NCBI GenBank assembly: GCA_002397355.1
Contig: DHAI01000026.1
Location: 8,962 to 18,113 of the forward strand
Reading direction: 5' to 3'
DNA: 9,152 bases
Source: Ruminococcaceae bacterium UBA4958
GTDB taxonomy: Bacteria; Bacillota; Clostridia; Oscillospirales; Acutalibacteraceae
The notes under the pieces are model-generated. The model had not been told where the DNA came from. It did not search any database and worked only from the letters and a program-made list of their open reading frames with translations. Positions within the stretch are counted from its first letter, which is position 1; the number at the start of each line of letters is the position of its first letter. The position numbers and the translations under genes were made by a program. Below, piece after piece: positions 6,879 through 9,152 of the stretch.

Positions 6879-6908
6879 GCTCCTCTTTCCCGTACGGAAA
6901 AGAGGAGC
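6879..6908. terminator. bidirectional terminator between spo0A and the MFS gene
   Basis: Arms GCTCCTCTTTCC (6879-6890) and GGAAAAGAGGAGC (6896-6908) pair over 12 bp with one bulged A, around a CGTAC loop. On the plus strand TGTTTTATTT follows shortly after; on the minus strand ATTTTGATTTTTA follows. It therefore serves both the end of spo0A and the end of the converging transporter gene. Confidence 0.9.
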
Positions 6909-6932
6909 CTACTGTTTTATTTGCTAAAAAAT

Positions 6933-8177
6933 TCAGCAGCGGCCTGGGTTTCCGTGTATCCTCATTGCAAGGATTGCGCTGGCCAGCATGCTGAATGTAC
7001 CAAGCAGGAAAATAAACCGCAGATTCGGTGTCCCGCTGCCCCAAACCTTTTCAATGAGGTAAATCATTCCGGAGCAGGCAGCCGAACCGACAAGGGAAGC
7101 GACTCCATTCAGTGTTGAGTTTACAGAAAAATAGGCACTCCGCTCATGCTCAGGGATCGTATCAACCTGAAGCTTCAGGAGCCCTACGTTAAGGCCTGCA
7201 TTTGGCACTGCACCAAGGATGGAAAGAAACGGGTACATATAGAGAACATTGCTTTTCGTTGTCAGCATCCATAGAAAACCAGTAAAGGCTGTAAGAACCA
7301 TACTGGCTGCCGTAATATTCCGCCAGCCAAAACGCGGTGCAAATTTTGCGGCGGCAGGTGTTGCCAGAGAACGTACAAGGCATGAGATCGTTGTCCACAG
7401 CATAATATGGAAAAAATCAAAGTTAAGAACACGGATTTGATAAATTGAGTAATAGCCTCCAATAAACATACTGGAAAAGCTGAAAATAATATATGTCAGG
7501 AGAACCTGCATGAATTTCCGGTTATGCAGGGGAGCCGACATCATCTTATACATTGGGGGCGACATTGGGTGCGGCGATTCACTGATTTGCTGCGGCAGTG
7601 GAATGCGGTAGAAAACAGCAGCACTGAGGACCAGTAAAACGGTTGCAATCCAGCCGACCGTTAAAAATCCTTGTTTCTGCGTCCCCATTGCCGACGCACG
7701 AAAAAGGACGAGGCTCATCACACAGAATGTAACCGTTTGAAGCAGGATAAAGCACATTTCCCGAATAGAATAATAGTTATCTTTAACGTGCCCTTCCACA
7801 CAGGTAACCAGCCAATCTGTTAAAGACGGACCGGAAATTTGGAAAATTGCAACAGAAAGCAGATAGCAGAGGCTCATCACTGCAACCCCGGCATTCTGCG
7901 GCAAAAGGACTGAAAAGAAGGTAAGGGGCAGAAGGATTCTCCAGAGTATATTGATACCGCGGAGGAAAAGCCCTTTTTTCTTCGTGCGGGCATACCAACA
8001 GCCACCCACAAGTTGAAGAACTGCTAAGGTAGAGGTTGTCCCTGTTAACAGGTTGGCTGTCGACAGCGGCACTTTATAAAAGCTGGTCAGGGCGGCAATC
8101 ACGGTGCCCGCACACGACCAGTAAACTGCTTGGTTGAGCATTGTATCCAGGATAAAATTCCGAGCGTCCCGATTCAT
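6933..8177 (-). CDS. major facilitator superfamily transporter, substrate unknown
   Basis: A 414-residue inner-membrane protein with about ten to twelve hydrophobic helices spread over its whole length and a polar central loop (about 195-225, RIPLPQQISESPHPMSPPMYK) that separates two halves, as in MFS carriers. Positively charged short loops such as ARTKKKGLFLRG and KFAPRFGWRN fit MFS loops between helices 2-3 and 8-9. The part SVNSTLNGVASLVGSAACSGMIYLIE resembles the late helices of permease-like MFS proteins. The start is the ATG at 8177, 8 bases after AAGGGA; the longer GTG-started frame at 8279 would begin about 6 bases after the predicted transcription start and has no ribosome binding site. 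The gene has its own promoter and shares a terminator with spo0A. Neighbours give no clue to substrate; sugars, drugs or peptides cannot be told apart. Confidence 0.85.
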   Translation of the reverse strand: MNRDARNFILDTMLNQAVYWSCAGTVIAALTSFYKVPLSTANLLTGTTSTLAVLQLVGGCWYARTKKKGLFLRGINILWRILLPLTFFSVLLPQNAGVAVMSLCYLLSVAIFQISGPSLTDWLVTCVEGHVKDNYYSIREMCFILLQTVTFCVMSLVLFRASAMGTQKQGFLTVGWIATVLLVLSAAVFYRIPLPQQISESPHPMSPPMYKMMSAPLHNRKFMQVLLTYIIFSFSSMFIGGYYSIYQIRVLNFDFFHIMLWTTISCLVRSLATPAAAKFAPRFGWRNITAASMVLTAFTGFLWMLTTKSNVLYMYPFLSILGAVPNAGLNVGLLKLQVDTIPEHERSAYFSVNSTLNGVASLVGSAACSGMIYLIEKVWGSGTPNLRFIFLLGTFSMLASAILAMRIHGNPGRC

Positions 8178-8291
8178 TACAGATTTCCCTTCTGCTGGTG
8201 CCGGATGCGTCCTTTTTCTTATGCATGATGCAGAGAAACGGAAAGCAGGTAAATAATAATACAGGCAGCATATATGCACGCAATAGTACTC

Positions 8292-8319
8292 ATTATATCA
8301 GCCCGTCCTAAAAATTCAA
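8292..8319 (-). promoter_or_regulatory. sigma-A promoter of the MFS gene
   Basis: Minus strand -35 TTGAAT at 8314-8319, a 16-base spacer, and -10 TATAAT at 8292-8297 preceded by TGA (extended -10). Transcription would start near 8285, giving a leader of about 108 bases before the ATG at 8177. I saw no riboswitch-like fold in that leader. Confidence 0.75.
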
Positions 8320-8400
8320 CTAGCAAAGGAATGTAAATTTATTTTGTCTTTTTCGGGGGAAAACAGATGGATTTCCTTACAGCAGTCTGCCATGCGCTGC

Positions 8401-8536
8401 AAAGCAAAGAAAGCACAGAAGCCGGCTTAAGGCCGGCTTCTGTGCTTTTGGGGAGGAGTTGTATTGAAAAGGTGTGGCACCAGCCACTTGACTTGTAATC
8501 AAAATTTAATACTGGATTGTTGTTTCTAACCTTTGT
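8401..8536 (-). ncRNA. putative small RNA, about 136 nt (or attenuated leader of the MFS gene)
   Basis: A complete transcription unit without a credible reading frame. On the minus strand a consensus promoter (8543-8572) would start an RNA at the A at 8536, and a perfect 17-bp terminator hairpin with a U-rich tail ends it near 8401. The 5' part folds plausibly: AAAGGU near the 5' end pairs with ACCUUU about 60 bases later, enclosing a hairpin UUGA-UUACAAG-UCAA and another, GUGGC-UGGU-GCCAC. Between this and the terminator lies an unpaired stretch, AACUCCUCCCCAAAA, complementary to Shine-Dalgarno sites. The longest continuous match seen in this window is 7 bp with the rlmD site (GGGAGGA). I do not recognise it as 6S, SRP, tmRNA, RNase P or a T-box. 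It could instead be a transcription-attenuation leader of the MFS gene, but that gene has its own promoter downstream of the terminator. Confidence 0.6.
8410..8448 (-). terminator. strong intrinsic terminator of the putative small RNA
   Basis: Perfect 17-bp stem: AAAGCACAGAAGCCGGC (8410-8426), loop TTAAG, and its exact complement at 8432-8448. On the minus strand the stem runs into TTTCTTTGCTTT. On the plus strand only TTTT and then GGGG follow. It lies between divergent genes, where neither known gene needs a terminator, which points to a third transcript. Confidence 0.85.
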
Positions 8537-8542
8537 AATTTC

Positions 8543-8572
8543 ATTATAATTCCGGTTTACCTAAATTGTCAA
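8543..8572 (-). promoter_or_regulatory. consensus sigma-A promoter of the putative small RNA
   Basis: Minus strand TTGACA (8567-8572), 18-base spacer, TATAAT (8543-8548): both hexamers match consensus in all six positions. The start would be the A at 8536. It is the best promoter in the window. Confidence 0.8.
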
Positions 8573-8596
8573 CGCTTCATAATCTACTTTTATAAT
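8566..8596 (+). promoter_or_regulatory. candidate promoter of rlmD, overlapping the small RNA -35
   Basis: Plus strand TTGTCA (8566-8571), a 19-base spacer, and TATAAT (8591-8596). The spacer is longer than ideal. Its -35 occupies the same bases as the -35 of the leftward promoter, so the two would compete. The leader to rlmD would be about 149 bases. Confidence 0.45.
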
Positions 8597-8602
8597 ATTC
8601 TA

Positions 8603-8751
8603 CTCTTTGTATAAAATGTGCACACATAAAATTCAAAATTAGGCGTTTTTCGCGTCCTTTCAAAGTCTGTACCAAGTCCTCCTTCCCCGGCTGCTTGTAT
8701 TCCGGCCTTTGGAATGATACACTTAAGAAAATTACTTTTCTGGGAGGAACT
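8603..8751 (+). other. long leader region before rlmD
   Basis: About 149 bases without a gene. It contains TCCTCC in AAGTCCTCCTTCCCC (about 8675-8690), complementary to GGAGGA of the rlmD Shine-Dalgarno site (8743-8748), and a small hairpin ATTCC...GGAAT (about 8699-8714). Pairing could hide the ribosome binding site, but six base pairs is weak evidence. Confidence 0.3.
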
Positions 8752-9152
8752 ATGGAACTTACAAAAAATCAGACAATCCCTTTGAATATTACCGGATACA
8801 GTGCAGAAGGCAGCGGAGTTGGCCATTACTGTGGAATTGCCGTCTTTGTTCCGCTCACGGCGGCAGGCGACCGACTTGAAGTGAAAATTTTGAAGGTTGC
8901 AAAAAACTGCGCGTACGGAAAAACAGAGAAAATTATCGAGCCATCGAAAGACCGCATTGCATCTGACTGTCCACAGTTCACGCGCTGCGGAGGATGCGTT
9001 TACCGTCATATCACTTATGAAGCGGAGCTGCACGCAAAGCAGCAGCGTGTACAGGATGCACTGGAGCGCATCGGAGGACTGCATTTTGCACTGTTGCAGC
9101 CTATCGTTGGCGCGGAGAATCCAGACCATTACCGCAACAAGGCACAGCTCCC
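8752..9152 (+). CDS. rlmD: RlmD/RumA-family 23S rRNA (uracil-C5)-methyltransferase (5' part)
   Basis: Enzymes of this family use S-adenosylmethionine to make 5-methyluridine in 23S rRNA. Only the first 133 codons are in the window; the frame is open to the right edge. Residues about 3-64 form a TRAM RNA-binding domain (KNQTIPLNITGYSAEGSGVG is the usual start). The [4Fe-4S] cysteines of the family follow as C73-x5-C79-x2-C82 in DCPQFTRCGGC, then VYRHITYEAELHAKQQRVQDALERIGG and the typical NPDHYRNKAQL. The methyltransferase domain and the fourth cysteine lie beyond the edge. The ATG at 8752 has GGGAGGA upstream, with a slightly short spacing of 4 bases from GGAGG. As an Fe-S protein it is a possible client of the suf system at the other end of the window. 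Firmicute members can methylate two sites (RlmCD); which applies here cannot be told. Confidence 0.92.
   Translation, partial: MELTKNQTIPLNITGYSAEGSGVGHYCGIAVFVPLTAAGDRLEVKILKVAKNCAYGKTEKIIEPSKDRIASDCPQFTRCGGCVYRHITYEAELHAKQQRVQDALERIGGLHFALLQPIVGAENPDHYRNKAQL

Noticed and set aside
8367..8498. A 43-codon plus-strand frame starting after GGGGGA, MDFLTAVCHALQ...
   Set aside because: It runs straight through the perfect 17-bp palindrome and is antisense to the putative small RNA; no promoter precedes it and the protein looks like no family. The ribosome-binding-like GGGGGA is the only support.
8414..8500. A minus-strand frame (TTG start) through the small RNA, containing ITSQVAGATPFQYN
   Set aside because: No Shine-Dalgarno site before the TTG, and the frame crosses the terminator hairpin; more likely a spurious frame over a structured RNA.
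8471..8500. T-box-like TGGCACC and a tRNA-Thr-like anticodon loop (TTGACTTGTAATCAA) on the plus strand
   Set aside because: No cloverleaf can be drawn around the loop, and the terminator lies before, not after, the TGGCACC on that strand, which is the wrong order for a T-box leader.
8590..9129. A 179-codon minus-strand frame
   Set aside because: Antisense to rlmD and its leader, with no ribosome binding site or recognisable domain.

Overview
The window looks like chromosomal DNA from an endospore-forming, low-oxygen member of the Clostridia, probably Oscillospiraceae/Ruminococcaceae-like. The basis is the pair spoIVB-spo0A with strong Shine-Dalgarno sites, a SUF-type iron-sulfur operon in the order sufC-sufB-sufD, and an RlmD-type methyltransferase with an N-terminal Fe-S cysteine cluster. 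No mobile element, CRISPR array, rRNA or tRNA was found. Base composition is uneven: coding DNA left of about 4.5 kb is very GC-rich (41 of 60 bases are G/C in 1441-1500), while DNA to the right is much lower (25 of 60 in 7201-7260).

Left block (1-4452), all on the minus strand. Reading right to left: a pyridoxal/pyridoxamine kinase (pdxY), a small XRE-type helix-turn-helix protein with its own promoter and a palindrome over its start site, then sufC, sufB and the first part of sufD, which runs off the left edge. The suf genes have their own extended -10 promoter, whose -35 lies 17 bases past the stop codon of the HTH gene. SufC (ATPase), SufB and SufD form the scaffold complex that assembles Fe-S clusters. 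PdxY makes pyridoxal phosphate, the cofactor that a SufS desulfurase (not in this window) would need, but that link is only inferred.

Middle block (4453-6908), plus strand. A 282-base divergent spacer holds a perfect 12-bp hairpin. Then come spoIVB (TTG start), the forespore protease that signals pro-sigma-K processing, and spo0A, the sporulation master regulator. Spo0A has a normal DNA-binding half but an unusual receiver domain: the invariant lysine is alanine and one acidic-pocket residue is asparagine. Its promoter is clear and carries a direct repeat and a palindrome. A bidirectional terminator closes the block.

Right block (6909-9152). A minus-strand major-facilitator transporter of unknown substrate converges on spo0A. 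A 574-base region to its right contains a consensus promoter, about 85 bases of structured sequence and a perfect 17-bp terminator hairpin on the minus strand. I read this as an undescribed small RNA of about 136 nt with a C/U-rich anti-Shine-Dalgarno stretch. Its -35 overlaps the -35 of a candidate divergent promoter for the last gene, a 23S rRNA uracil methyltransferase (rlmD family), cut by the right edge. The small RNA is the best candidate for something new here.
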